Part shown: piece after piece, positions 36,301 to 44,865 of the stretch
Position numbering within the stretch: position 1 is the first letter of the stretch
How the letters are laid out: the number at the start of each line of letters is the position of its first letter
NCBI GenBank assembly: GCA_947628215.1
Contig: CANQYZ010000014.1
Span: forward strand, 1-44,908
Reading direction: 5' to 3'
DNA length: 44,908 nt
DNA from: an uncultured Clostridia bacterium
Lineage (GTDB): Bacteria > Bacillota > Clostridia > TANB77 > CAG-508
Notes under the pieces: generated by a model
Seen by the model: the letters and a program-made list of their open reading frames with translations, nothing else
Database searches by the model: none
Told to the model about the DNA's origin: nothing
Position numbers and translations under genes: made by a program

Positions 36301-38497
36301 GAATAACGAAATGGAATAATGATTCTGTTTTAGATTTTCCTTCTGAAATTTTATATTTAGTAGATAAAGATAAGAATAGATATTGGAGCGTTTGTAGTAG
36401 AGTAGCTAATAATTCTGAATATGTTGTAAGATATGGACTTGGATATTCTGAGTATTTTCAAGTTTGTGATGATATTTTACAAAAGGCAACAGTATTTGTT
36501 GAAAACGATTCTTCAAGAAAAAATATTATTCTAGAATTAAAAAATCTTAATAATGAAAAAAGAGACTTAAAACTTTTCTATTATGTTGATTTTACAATGG
36601 GAGAAGATAATAAAAAGACAGATAGCAATATTATTTTTAACATAAATAAAGATGACGGATTTGTAGATATAAAAAATATATTTAAAAATCAATTTGATAA
36701 AGTGATAAGAGTCAAAAGCAGTTTAGATTTTGAAAATGTTTATACAGATAAAAGTAGCTTTTTTAGAAATGATTCAAAATTATTTAGTTTTTTAGATGAA
36801 GAAGAAAGAGATATAAGAGCAAATAATAGAAAATATGTAAAAGGATCATCACTAATATTTGAATATGATATAAGTTTAGATAATTTTGAAAATAAAAGTA
36901 TTGTATTTTCTATTTTTGAAAAAACAGAGAATGGAGAAAAAATAGAAAATATAGATGAAGTAATAAAAAAATTAGAAGATGTAAAAGGATATTGGATTAG
37001 AAAATTATCAAAACTTCAAATAGAAACACCTTATGAAGAATTAAACATTTTTATAAATAACTGGTGTATGTATCAAACTATATCTAGCCGTCTTATGGCA
37101 AAATCTGCTTTTTATCAATCAGGTGGAGCAATAGGCTTTAGAGATCAACTTCAAGATGTTTTAGGTTTAAAATTTATAGATATAGATTATATGAGAAGTC
37201 ATATATTAAAAGCTGCTGCTCATCAATTTACTGAAGGAGATGTACTTCATTGGTGGCATGAAAAAAATGGCTTAGGAGTAAGAACTAGATTTTCAGATGA
37301 TCCTTTGTGGCTTGTATATGCTATCTTAGAATATATTGATTATAGTAGTAGCATTGAAATATTAGATGAAAAAGTGCCATATGTTTTAGGAGAAAATTTA
37401 AAAAATGGTGAGATGGAATCATGCAAAATATTTAATAATTTTGGAAGAGAAGAAAGCTTATTTGATCATTGCATAAGAGCTATAGAAAAATCTATTAATC
37501 TAGGAGAAAATAATCTTCCTAAAATAGAAGGAGGGGATTGGAATGATGGATTTAATAATATAGGAAGCAGAGATAGAGGAGAAAGTATTTGGCTTCGGAT
37601 TCTTTTTATATGATATATTAAATAGATTTGAAAGCATATTACTAAGTAAAGGAAAGTATGAACTAATTGAAAGATATAAAATGATAAAAGAGCTAATTAG
37701 TAAAAGCTTAAATAAAATAGCTTGGGACGGGAAGTGGTTTATAAGAGCAATTACTGATGATAAAACATTAATTGGAAGTAATAAGAATGAAGAATGTAAA
37801 ATAGATGGAATAGCTCAGAGTTGGAGCGTAATTTCAAATGCAGTAGATAAAGAAAAACAAAAAATTGCTATGGAAGAAGTGTATAAATATTTAGTAGATA
37901 AAGATGAAAAAATTGTAAGATTATTATATCCAGCATTTATTGGAAAAGAATATAATCCAGGATATATAAGCAAATATAAAGAGGGAATAAGAGAAAATGG
38001 GGGACAATATACACATGGAGCTATATGGACTGCAATGGCTTTTGCTATTATGCAAGAAAAAAATAGAGCTTTTGAAATTATTACTATGCTAAATCCAATA
38101 AATCATACTAAAACAAAAATGGATTTAGAAAAATACCAAGGAGAACCATATGTGCTTGCAGGAGATGTTTACACAAATAAAGATATGATTGGAAGAGCTC
38201 GGTTGGAGCTGGTATACTGGAGCTGCATCATGGTATTATAAAGTTGTAATAGAAAACATTCTTGGAATAAATATTAAAGATAAAAGATTATACTTTATGC
38301 CATGCTTGACAGATGATTTTGATGAATATAAGGTAAATTTAGTATATAAAAGTTCTAGATATAGAATAGTAGTTAAGAATAAATATAAGGGGAAAAATGA
38401 AGATATTACTATTATTTTAAATGGTATAAAACAAGAAAAGAATTATTTCGATTTAGATGGAAGTGATAGGGATTTTATAGTTGAGATAGAAATGTAA
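30373..38497 (+). CDS. Cyclic beta-1,2-glucan synthase-like GT84-GH94 protein, read through four CGG +1 sites
   Basis: The corrected product has 2706 residues, close to known cyclic beta-1,2-glucan synthases. An N-terminal soluble part is followed by membrane segments (about 395-450) and a glycosyltransferase domain with ITLDSDTKL (about 612), LLEGNYLRCG and RWVRGDWQ (about 758). More membrane segments follow, then a glycoamylase-like domain (about 980-1380; NYLPPDNYQ, RTSSTNIGLG, KTYMAHHQG). The C-terminal third is GH94 phosphorylase-like: NWCMYQTISSRLMA, GFRDQLQD, GGDWNDGFN with the likely acid Asp near 2388, and GGQYTHGA. CGG codons at 34333, 36134, 37596 and 38200 each break frame 0; skipping one C restores GKYGFYE, GIGGFDKNG, GFFLYD and GWSWYTG. 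Product: probably osmoregulated or secreted beta-1,2-glucan. Confidence 0.92.
34333..34335 (+). other. CGG +1 recoding site 1 in the glucan synthase gene
   Basis: Frame 0 reads GTA-CGG-AAA and stops after six codons. The continuation is GTA-(C)-GGA-AAA, Val-Gly-Lys, in the conserved GKYGFYE segment after residue 1320. Confidence 0.92.
36134..36136 (+). other. CGG +1 recoding site 2 in the glucan synthase gene
   Basis: Frame 0 reads AAT-CGG-AAT and stops after five codons. The continuation is AAT-(C)-GGA-ATA, Asn-Gly-Ile, giving FNGIGGFD after residue 1920. Confidence 0.92.
37596..37598 (+). other. CGG +1 recoding site 3 in the glucan synthase gene
   Basis: Frame 0 reads CTT-CGG-ATT and stops after five codons. 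The continuation is CTT-(C)-GGA-TTC, Leu-Gly-Phe, giving SIWLGFFLYD after residue 2407. Confidence 0.92.
38200..38202 (+). other. CGG +1 recoding site 4 in the glucan synthase gene
   Basis: Frame 0 reads GCT-CGG-TTG and stops after 13 codons. The continuation is GCT-(C)-GGT-TGG, Ala-Gly-Trp, giving the GH94 motif GWSWYTGAASW after residue 2608. This is the second site with GGT. Confidence 0.92.
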
Positions 38498-38587
38498 AAA
38501 AAATGTAAAAATAACTTGTACAAAATTTTCATTTATGATATAAAGAAAGTATCAAAAAACGGTCGTATAAGAAAGGGGTATCTTATA

Positions 38588-39358
38588 GTGGAAGATTTAG
38601 ATTATGGATTCAGTAAAAAAACAATTTTAGTTGTAGATGATGAAGAAAGTATAATGGAACTTTTAGTATATAATCTTCAAAAAGAAGGTTATAATACACT
38701 TCAAGCTTATGATGGAGTATCTGCTGTAGAAATAGCCTTAAAAGAAAAACCAGATTTGATTTTACTAGATGTAATGCTACCAAAGATGGATGGAATAAGT
38801 GTATGTAAGAGAATAAGATATTCACTTAATGTTCCAATTTTAATGATTTCTGCAAAAGATACAGAGTTAGATAAAGTTGTTGGTCTAGAAATGGGAGCAG
38901 ACGATTATATAACAAAACCATTTAAAATAAGAGAAGTTATGGCTAGAATAAAAGCTAATTTAAGAAAATCAGAAATGATGGCTGTTCCAGAATTTACAAA
39001 TACTCAACAAACTCCTGCAAAAGTTGAGACTCCTGAAGCAGACACAAGTGTAGTTACAGTTGGAGATTTAACACTTGACTTTAAGAAAGTAGAAGCAAGA
39101 GTTAAAGATGAAGTAGTAGATTTAACTATTAAAGAGTTTGAAGTATTAAAATATTTAGCTGCTCAACCAGGAGAAGTAGTAACAAGAGAAATGCTACTTA
39201 AAAAAGTATGGGGCTATGATGATTATGTTGGAGCAATTAGAACTGTAGATGTTACAGTAAATAGAATAAGAGATAAGATAGAAAAAGATAAAGCAAATCC
39301 AAAGATCTTAATTACCAAAAGAGGCGTTGGATACTATGTCGTAGGAGACAGAACTTAA
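38588..39358 (+). CDS. OmpR/PhoB-family response regulator
   Basis: A 256-residue two-component regulator. The receiver domain begins KKTILVVDDEESIMELL and has the phospho-acceptor Asp in LILLDVMLPKMDG, the conserved Thr/Ser in MISAKD and the Lys in DYITKPF. A Thr/Pro-rich linker (about residues 137-160) joins a winged-helix domain (LTIKEFEVLKYLA, VVTREMLLKKVWGYD, VDVTVNRIRDKIE). The GTG at 38588 is chosen because AAAGGGG lies upstream and the family N-terminus follows shortly. No histidine kinase gene is adjacent, so it is an orphan here. It may control the surface proteins downstream, by position only. Confidence 0.9.
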   Translation: MEDLDYGFSKKTILVVDDEESIMELLVYNLQKEGYNTLQAYDGVSAVEIALKEKPDLILLDVMLPKMDGISVCKRIRYSLNVPILMISAKDTELDKVVGLEMGADDYITKPFKIREVMARIKANLRKSEMMAVPEFTNTQQTPAKVETPEADTSVVTVGDLTLDFKKVEARVKDEVVDLTIKEFEVLKYLAAQPGEVVTREMLLKKVWGYDDYVGAIRTVDVTVNRIRDKIEKDKANPKILITKRGVGYYVVGDRT

Positions 39359-39389
39359 TATAAATTTATATAAAAAATTAAGAAAATTT

Positions 39390-39430
39390 AAGTCATATTA
39401 ATTTTAAAAAAGTTAATATGACTTTTTTAT
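39390..39430 (+). terminator. Terminator after the response regulator gene
   Basis: A perfect 12-base inverted repeat (AAGTCATATTAA and TTAATATGACTT) followed by TTTTAT. Confidence 0.8.
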
Positions 39431-39471
39431 ATAAAAATGTTTAAAAATTGCCTAAAAATAAACGTTTTCTA

Positions 39472-39501
39472 TTGACTAAACGGGAATAAATAGCATATAA
39501 T
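39472..39501 (+). promoter_or_regulatory. Promoter of surface-protein gene 1
   Basis: TTGACT at 39472 and TATAAT at 39496 with an 18-base spacer. The same TTGACT/TATAAT pair precedes all three tandem paralogues. Confidence 0.7.
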
Positions 39502-39544
39502 ATATATGCAAAAATAGACATAAGTAAAGGAAGGAGGAGTTAAT

Positions 39545-42253
39545 ATGAATAAAAAGCTAATAAACATTAACTTTAAATCATTTTTAGCCCTTATACTAAT
39601 TTCTATATTAATGTTATCAATTGCATCACCTGTAGCATTGGCTGTTGCAAATGAAGATGCATTAAGTAAATACGAAAGTGACAACTCAATTAATAACAAT
39701 GAAATTGATTTTTCTTCAATGACTCTTGAAAATGGAGAAAAAAAGGAATCAAATTATGAAATTAAAAAGGAAGGGACTAATTATACAATTAAATTAAAAA
39801 ATTTAACTGCTAGTAAAGTTATTCTTCCAAAAGATGATAATGATATTGCTCTTTCAAAATACTTTAAATCAAATGGAGAGTATACAAAAGAGTTCTATAA
39901 GGACCTATTTAGAGGTGTCGATATAGACTATAGTAGAAAAACTCATGTTACAATTGAACTAGAAGGAACAAACAAAATAAATGGATATGGTCTAGTTGGA
40001 GGATGGCTAAAAGGTGTTACAATCAAAGGATCAGGTTCTTTAGAAATAATTACTCATAAAGAAAATGATAAACCAGTAGCTGGTATCTCATTAGAGACTG
40101 ATGAGATAAAAGATGGTGATGATAATACTGGTTTTGTAATTGAAGGAACAAATATTACAATAAAAAATCCTTATTATTGGGGAATTGATTGTAATGGCGA
40201 TATGAAATTAAAAGGAAACAGTAAAGTAGAAGTAGAATCAGTTGAAGGTGAATCAAAATCAGAAGGCCTAGGAGACATTAAAGTTAATAAATTATACAAA
40301 GAAGATAGTGCTTCTCTAAAAGCTTCAAATAAAATTTTAGTTGTAGAAGATAGTGAATTAACTTATGAATTAAATAACAAAGTAAAAGGTGAAGTATTAG
40401 ATTTTTCAGATACTAAAACTTACAATTTCGAAAAAACAAATTCATATGCTTCTGCATATTTAAATAAAAATCTTGGAAATTATTCTATTTCTAAAAACGG
40501 AAGTAATTATACAATTATATTAGATAATTTAGTCGCAAAGAAAATTATACTTCCATATGATGATGCAGATTTAGAAGGACTTAGCGATGGCGATTATCCA
40601 AATGTTAAAAAAGATAAAGCACGTAAAACACATATCACAATTATACTTAAAGGAAATAGTAAAATTACAGGATATGGTATAGAAGGACATTACGTTAAAG
40701 GACTTACTATAAAAGGAGAAGACAATTCTTCACTAGATATAGTAACTCATTTAGAACCAAGAAAAGAAAAAGATAAAACTATAAATTATGTAGTACCAGG
40801 AATCTCTATTGAAACAGATGAAATAGATGATAAAGATAAAGAAAAAGGATTTGTATTAGATAATGCAAAAGTTACAATTACAAACCCATACTATTGGGGA
40901 ATTGTATGTAATGGTGACATGGATTTAACAAATAAAAGTACTTTAAAAGTAAAGTCTTATACAGGAATTAAGAAAAGAGCAGAGGCTGGAGATATTAGTA
41001 CTGATAAGTTATTTGTCGGAGAAGGTTCAAAATTAGAGAATTCTGGAAAAGTTGTAATATCTAAACAAGCAGAACAAAGGAAACAAGAAAGAGAAAGAGA
41101 AAAAGCAAAATACAAAGATGACGTTAAAGCTCCAGAAATTACTTTGAATAATTCAAAAGGTGAAAAACTAGAAGGAACAGAAATAGAAGATGCTGAAAAG
41201 AAAGATTCTAATGGAAAAATTACAATTTATTGTGAGCAACCAACAATAACAGTAACAGATGATCAAAAAATTGATAAAATAACAGTAAATGGCGAAAAAA
41301 TTACTGTATTTAAAGAAAATACTGACAAGAAAAAGGTTTTTGTAGTTCCAGAATATCTAGACTGTGGTAAAACACTTACAGTAGAAGATATGAATGGAAA
41401 TAAAGCAACTATTACATTCAGATCAAATAGTGATCACGTTTCAAGCGCAATTAAATTATACAGAAAAGATGCTACATGTACAGAAGCAGGATATGAAGAA
41501 GATAAATTATATTGCTTAATATGTAATAAAGATTTAGGAAAAGAGAAAATTTCTTTACCAGCTTTAGGACATAGCTATGGAAATCCTGTAGTAACTTCAG
41601 ATTATAAAATCACAACTTGTACAAGATGCGGTGATACTGAAACTGTAAAAATTGAAAAGCCAAAAGCAGCAACACCAGCTCCAAAAGCTGAAACTAAGAA
41701 AGTTCAAGTTGCAAATACAATAACAGCTTCAAACTTTACAAAGACTTATTCTACAAAAGCTCAAAGCTTTAATATAAATGCAAAGAGAAATGGTAATGCA
41801 AAATTAACTTATAAGAGCAATAACAAAAATATAACAGTAAATAGCTCAGGAAAAGTTACAGTAAAAGCAAAATATATAGGAAAAGCAACAATTACAATAA
41901 GTTCAGTTGCAACATCAGATTATAAAGCAGCTACAAAGAATATAACTGTAACAGTAAATCCACCATCAGTAAAACTTTCAAAATTAACAAATAAGAAATC
42001 TAAAAAGATGGTAATAAAATGGGCAAAAAATACAGCAGTTACAGGATATCAAATTCAATACTCAACAGATAAGAACTTCAAGAAGAGCGTAAAAACAGTT
42101 ACAGTAGGCAAGAATAAAACAGTAACAAAGACAGTATCAAAATTATCTAAGAATAAAAAATATTATGTAAGAGTTCGTACTTATAAAACTGTATCTGGAG
42201 TAAAATACTACTCAAGCTGGAGCAATGTAAAGAATATTAAGATAAAAAAATAA
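39545..42253 (+). CDS. Secreted modular surface protein 1 with two beta-rich N-terminal modules, Ig-like and Fn3 domains
   Basis: A 902-residue exported protein. Residues 1-34 are a signal peptide ending AVALA-like (SIASPVALA). Two related modules follow (about 55-240 and 290-500), each with LPKDD/LPYDD, RKTHITI, INGYG or ITGYGIEG, a VKGLTIKG strand and YYWGI-CNGD; the pattern suggests a repeated-strand carbohydrate-binding fold (DUF4353-like), not confirmed. Then come an Ig-like segment (ITVTDDQKIDKITVNGEKI), a Cys-rich segment (CTEAGYEEDKLYCLICNK, LPALGHSYG, CTRCG), an Ala/Pro/Lys linker, a bacterial Ig-type domain and a C-terminal Fn3 domain. There is no LPxTG signal; the basic C-terminus may bind wall polymers. 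Confidence 0.82.
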   Translation: MNKKLININFKSFLALILISILMLSIASPVALAVANEDALSKYESDNSINNNEIDFSSMTLENGEKKESNYEIKKEGTNYTIKLKNLTASKVILPKDDNDIALSKYFKSNGEYTKEFYKDLFRGVDIDYSRKTHVTIELEGTNKINGYGLVGGWLKGVTIKGSGSLEIITHKENDKPVAGISLETDEIKDGDDNTGFVIEGTNITIKNPYYWGIDCNGDMKLKGNSKVEVESVEGESKSEGLGDIKVNKLYKEDSASLKASNKILVVEDSELTYELNNKVKGEVLDFSDTKTYNFEKTNSYASAYLNKNLGNYSISKNGSNYTIILDNLVAKKIILPYDDADLEGLSDGDYPNVKKDKARKTHITIILKGNSKITGYGIEGHYVKGLTIKGEDNSSLDIVTHLEPRKEKDKTINYVVPGISIETDEIDDKDKEKGFVLDNAKVTITNPYYWGIVCNGDMDLTNKSTLKVKSYTGIKKRAEAGDISTDKLFVGEGSKLENSGKVVISKQAEQRKQEREREKAKYKDDVKAPEITLNNSKGEKLEGTEIEDAEKKDSNGKITIYCEQPTITVTDDQKIDKITVNGEKITVFKENTDKKKVFVVPEYLDCGKTLTVEDMNGNKATITFRSNSDHVSSAIKLYRKDATCTEAGYEEDKLYCLICNKDLGKEKISLPALGHSYGNPVVTSDYKITTCTRCGDTETVKIEKPKAATPAPKAETKKVQVANTITASNFTKTYSTKAQSFNINAKRNGNAKLTYKSNNKNITVNSSGKVTVKAKYIGKATITISSVATSDYKAATKNITVTVNPPSVKLSKLTNKKSKKMVIKWAKNTAVTGYQIQYSTDKNFKKSVKTVTVGKNKTVTKTVSKLSKNKKYYVRVRTYKTVSGVKYYSSWSNVKNIKIKK
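41698..42250 (+). repeat. Long near-identical repeat, copy in surface gene 1
   Basis: The segment coding for the bacterial Ig and Fn3 domains, from AAGAAAGTTCAAGTTGC onward, recurs at 44070-44622 with few substitutions, mostly synonymous. It is a potential substrate for homologous recombination. Confidence 0.85.
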
Positions 42254-42271
42254 AAAAATAATATAAATTAG

Positions 42272-42307
42272 AAAAGAAAGACTTCACTTACGGAAGCCTT
42301 TCTTTTT
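42272..42307 (+). terminator. Terminator after surface-protein gene 1
   Basis: AAAGAAAGACTTC and GGAAGCCTTTCTTT pair with one A-C mismatch; TTTTTGCG follows. Confidence 0.75.
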
Positions 42308-42363
42308 GCGTTTTAAACTTAAAATAAAAAAGCCCCAAAAGCCTGATAAATAAGCATTTTTGC

Positions 42364-42392
42364 TTGACTTAAATTCTAAAAAAGTATATAAT
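42364..42392 (+). promoter_or_regulatory. Promoter of surface-protein gene 2
   Basis: TTGACT at 42364 and TATAAT at 42387 with a 17-base spacer. Confidence 0.7.
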
Positions 42393-42435
42393 ATAAATGT
42401 ACAAATAGATAGAGATAAAGAAAGGAGGAGTTAAT

Positions 42436-44625
42436 ATGAACAAAAAGCTAATTAACATTAACTTTAGATCATTTTTAGCACTCATACTAGTTTCTATTTT
42501 AATGTTATCTGTAGCATCGCCAGTTCTTGCACAAGACATTGATAACCATACCTTTACAGAAGCCGAACAAAAATATGAAGAAGCTTATCCTGATCAAGGA
42601 GATGTACTAGACTTTTCTGAATTGACTTTAGACGAAAATAAATTTACTTCAGGCGCAACTCATGTAAACGGAGATGTTACTACTGGAAGTTATTCAATTA
42701 CCAAAAAAGGTAGTGACTACACAATTACTTTACAAAATGTAAATATAAGAAAATTAATACTTCCATATGATGATACAGATTCAGTAGAAGAGAAAGTTAA
42801 AAATTCAGAAGGAGAAACATGTTATCATATTAAGCATTCTGTAAGAAGAGACAAAGATGGTAAGCCACTAGCACGTAAAACACATATAACTATTAATCTT
42901 TATGGAACAAATGAGATTAACGGATATGGTATAGAAGGACACTATGTAAAAGGTATTACTTTACAAGGTTCTGGTGCTTTAAATATTAGAACTCATTTAG
43001 AACCAAAAAAATATAATATAAACAACAAAGTAGCAGAAGAAGAACCTGTTGATTTAGAAGAAAAAGAAGTAGACACTGAAACGGTTTATTATATAGTACC
43101 TGGTATATCAGTTGAAACAGATTCTATTGAAGATAAAGAGAATGAGAAAAATACAGGATTTGTTTTAGACAACGTTCGTCTTACAGTTACAAACCCATAT
43201 TATTGGGGAATTATCTGTAATGGTGATATTGATGTAAAGAACAATTCAAAAGTAGAAGTTAAATCTTATGAAGGAATTAAGAAAAGAGCAGAAGCTGGAG
43301 ACATTAGTACAGATAAATTATTTGTAGATGAAACTTCTTCAGTTAAAACTAATGGTAAAGTTTTAATATTTAAAGAAGATGAACAAAAAGAACAAGAAAA
43401 AGCAAGAGAAAGAGCTAAATATAAAGATGACAATCAGGCTCCAGAAATAAAAATAGAAGATGAAACAGATGCAAAAGAAATTGAAGAAGGCAATGATAAA
43501 ATAAAAATTTATTGTAAGCAACCAAAAGTAACAGTAACAGATGATAGAAAAATTGATAAAATTACAGTAAATGGAGAAAAAATTACAGTATTTGAAGAAA
43601 ATACTGATACAAAGAAAACGTTTATAGTTCCATCTTATCTAGATTGTAAAAAGGAAGTTAAAGCAATTGACATGAAAGGAAATGAAAAAACATTTACTTT
43701 CAAATCAAATAGCGACCATATTACAAAAATACAATTACTTGATAAGAAAGAACCAACTTGTACAGAAGATGGATATGAAGAAGATTTATATAAATGTTTA
43801 ATTTGTGGCAAAGATGTTAGAAAAGAAAAAGTTTCTTTACCAGCACTTGGACATAGCTTCAAAATATCAAATTACTCAAGCTATACTGAGAAAAAATGTA
43901 CAAGATGTGGTTATACTGAAAAGACAGAAGTAAAGAAAGAAGAAGCCAAACCTTTACCAAAGCCACAAGTATCAACACCATCTCCTGCACCTGCAGCTAC
44001 ACCAAAAACAGTAGCTCCAAGTAATGAAACTAAACAAGAGCCAAAGAAAGAAGAAGTAAAAGAAGTTAAGAAAGTTCAAGTTGCAAATACAATAACAGCT
44101 TCAAACTTCACAAAGAAATATTCTACAAAAGCTCAAAGCTTTAATATAAATGCTAGAAGAAATGGTAGTGCGAAATTAACTTATAAGAGTAATAATAAAA
44201 ATATAACTGTAAATAGCTCAGGAAAAGTTACAGTAAAAGCAAAATATATAGGAAAAGCAACAATCACAATAAGCTCAGCTGCAACAGAAGATTATAAAGC
44301 AGCTACAAAAACAATTACTGTAACAGTAAATCCACCATCAGTAAAACTTTCAAAATTAACAAACAAGAAATCTAAGAAGATGGAAATAAAATGGGCAAAG
44401 AACACAGCAGTTACAGGATATCAAATCCAATACTCAACAGATAAAAACTTTAAGAAGAGTGTAAAAACAGTTACAGTAAGTAAAAATAAAACAGTAACAA
44501 AGACAGTATCAAAACTATCTAAGAATAAAAAATATTATGTAAGAGTTCGTACTTACAAAACTGTATCTGGAACAAAATACTACTCAAGCTGGAGCAATGT
44601 AAAGAATATAAAGATTAAGAAATAA
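42436..44625 (+). CDS. Secreted modular surface protein 2, paralogue of protein 1
   Basis: A 729-residue paralogue with nearly the same signal peptide (MNKKLININFRSFLALILVS) and start context. It has one instead of two beta-rich N-terminal modules (INGYGIEGHYVKG, YYWGIICNGD, KKRAEAGDISTDKLFV), then the Ig-like, Cys-rich, linker, bacterial Ig and Fn3 parts in the same order. The linker (SPAPAATPKTVAPSNETK) is longer. From VQVANTITASNF to the stop the sequence is almost identical to protein 1, also at DNA level, suggesting gene conversion or recent duplication. GGAGGAGTTAAT precedes the ATG. It has its own promoter and terminator. Confidence 0.85.
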   Translation: MNKKLININFRSFLALILVSILMLSVASPVLAQDIDNHTFTEAEQKYEEAYPDQGDVLDFSELTLDENKFTSGATHVNGDVTTGSYSITKKGSDYTITLQNVNIRKLILPYDDTDSVEEKVKNSEGETCYHIKHSVRRDKDGKPLARKTHITINLYGTNEINGYGIEGHYVKGITLQGSGALNIRTHLEPKKYNINNKVAEEEPVDLEEKEVDTETVYYIVPGISVETDSIEDKENEKNTGFVLDNVRLTVTNPYYWGIICNGDIDVKNNSKVEVKSYEGIKKRAEAGDISTDKLFVDETSSVKTNGKVLIFKEDEQKEQEKARERAKYKDDNQAPEIKIEDETDAKEIEEGNDKIKIYCKQPKVTVTDDRKIDKITVNGEKITVFEENTDTKKTFIVPSYLDCKKEVKAIDMKGNEKTFTFKSNSDHITKIQLLDKKEPTCTEDGYEEDLYKCLICGKDVRKEKVSLPALGHSFKISNYSSYTEKKCTRCGYTEKTEVKKEEAKPLPKPQVSTPSPAPAATPKTVAPSNETKQEPKKEEVKEVKKVQVANTITASNFTKKYSTKAQSFNINARRNGSAKLTYKSNNKNITVNSSGKVTVKAKYIGKATITISSAATEDYKAATKTITVTVNPPSVKLSKLTNKKSKKMEIKWAKNTAVTGYQIQYSTDKNFKKSVKTVTVSKNKTVTKTVSKLSKNKKYYVRVRTYKTVSGTKYYSSWSNVKNIKIKK
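44070..44622 (+). repeat. Long near-identical repeat, copy in surface gene 2
   Basis: Second copy of the segment at 41698-42250. Both copies lie in the same orientation about 2.4 kb apart, so recombination between them would delete or duplicate one gene unit. Confidence 0.85.
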
Positions 44626-44641
44626 ACAAAATATTTAAAAT

Positions 44642-44680
44642 AAAAAATGAAGGTTTCTAATGGCGAAACCTTCATTTTTT
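44642..44680 (+). terminator. Terminator after surface-protein gene 2
   Basis: A perfect inverted repeat of at least 15 bases (AAAAAATGAAGGTTT and AAACCTTCATTTTTT) with a 9-base loop. Confidence 0.85.
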
Positions 44681-44799
44681 GGCTTAAAATCTGCTAAAAT
44701 ACTGAATTTTAAAACTTGGAAATATTTACTAATATAAAAAATTTAAATTATTTTGTAGGAAATAATCGTACGAAAGTACTAAAATTTAAGCATTTCTTA

Positions 44800-44829
44800 T
44801 TGACTGAGAAGCCTTTTGTGTAGTATAAT
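44800..44829 (+). promoter_or_regulatory. Promoter of surface-protein gene 3
   Basis: TTGACT at 44800 and TATAAT at 44824 with an 18-base spacer. Confidence 0.65.
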
Positions 44830-44865
44830 AATTGTGCATAAATGTATAGAGAGGGGAGTATGCAT

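Noticed and set aside
1345..38202. The 13 frame breaks as sequencing or assembly indels
   Set aside because: All are a single extra C placed exactly before an in-frame GGN glycine codon; no break of another kind was found, and the same DNA words in other frames are undisturbed. Raw reads would still be the final test.
1345..38202. Simple reassignment of CGG to another amino acid (Gly, Trp or Gln) as a triplet
   Set aside because: Reading CGG as any single triplet keeps frame 0, which hits a stop within 2-21 codons and loses the conserved continuation. A frame change is required.
1345..38202. Classical programmed frameshifting with one slippery sequence and a stimulatory structure
   Set aside because: The preceding codons differ widely, no shared upstream Shine-Dalgarno-like stretch or obvious downstream hairpin is seen. 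CGG itself followed by A or T is the only constant.
19415..38497. gatA, adhE, dapF and the glucan synthase as pseudogenes
   Set aside because: Motifs and lengths are intact on both sides of every break, no other stops or indels were seen, and some of the functions are probably essential.
39545..44625. The surface proteins as sortase substrates
   Set aside because: Both complete proteins end in an Fn3 domain and a short basic tail without an LPxTG-like motif, hydrophobic segment or the usual charge pattern of a sorting signal.
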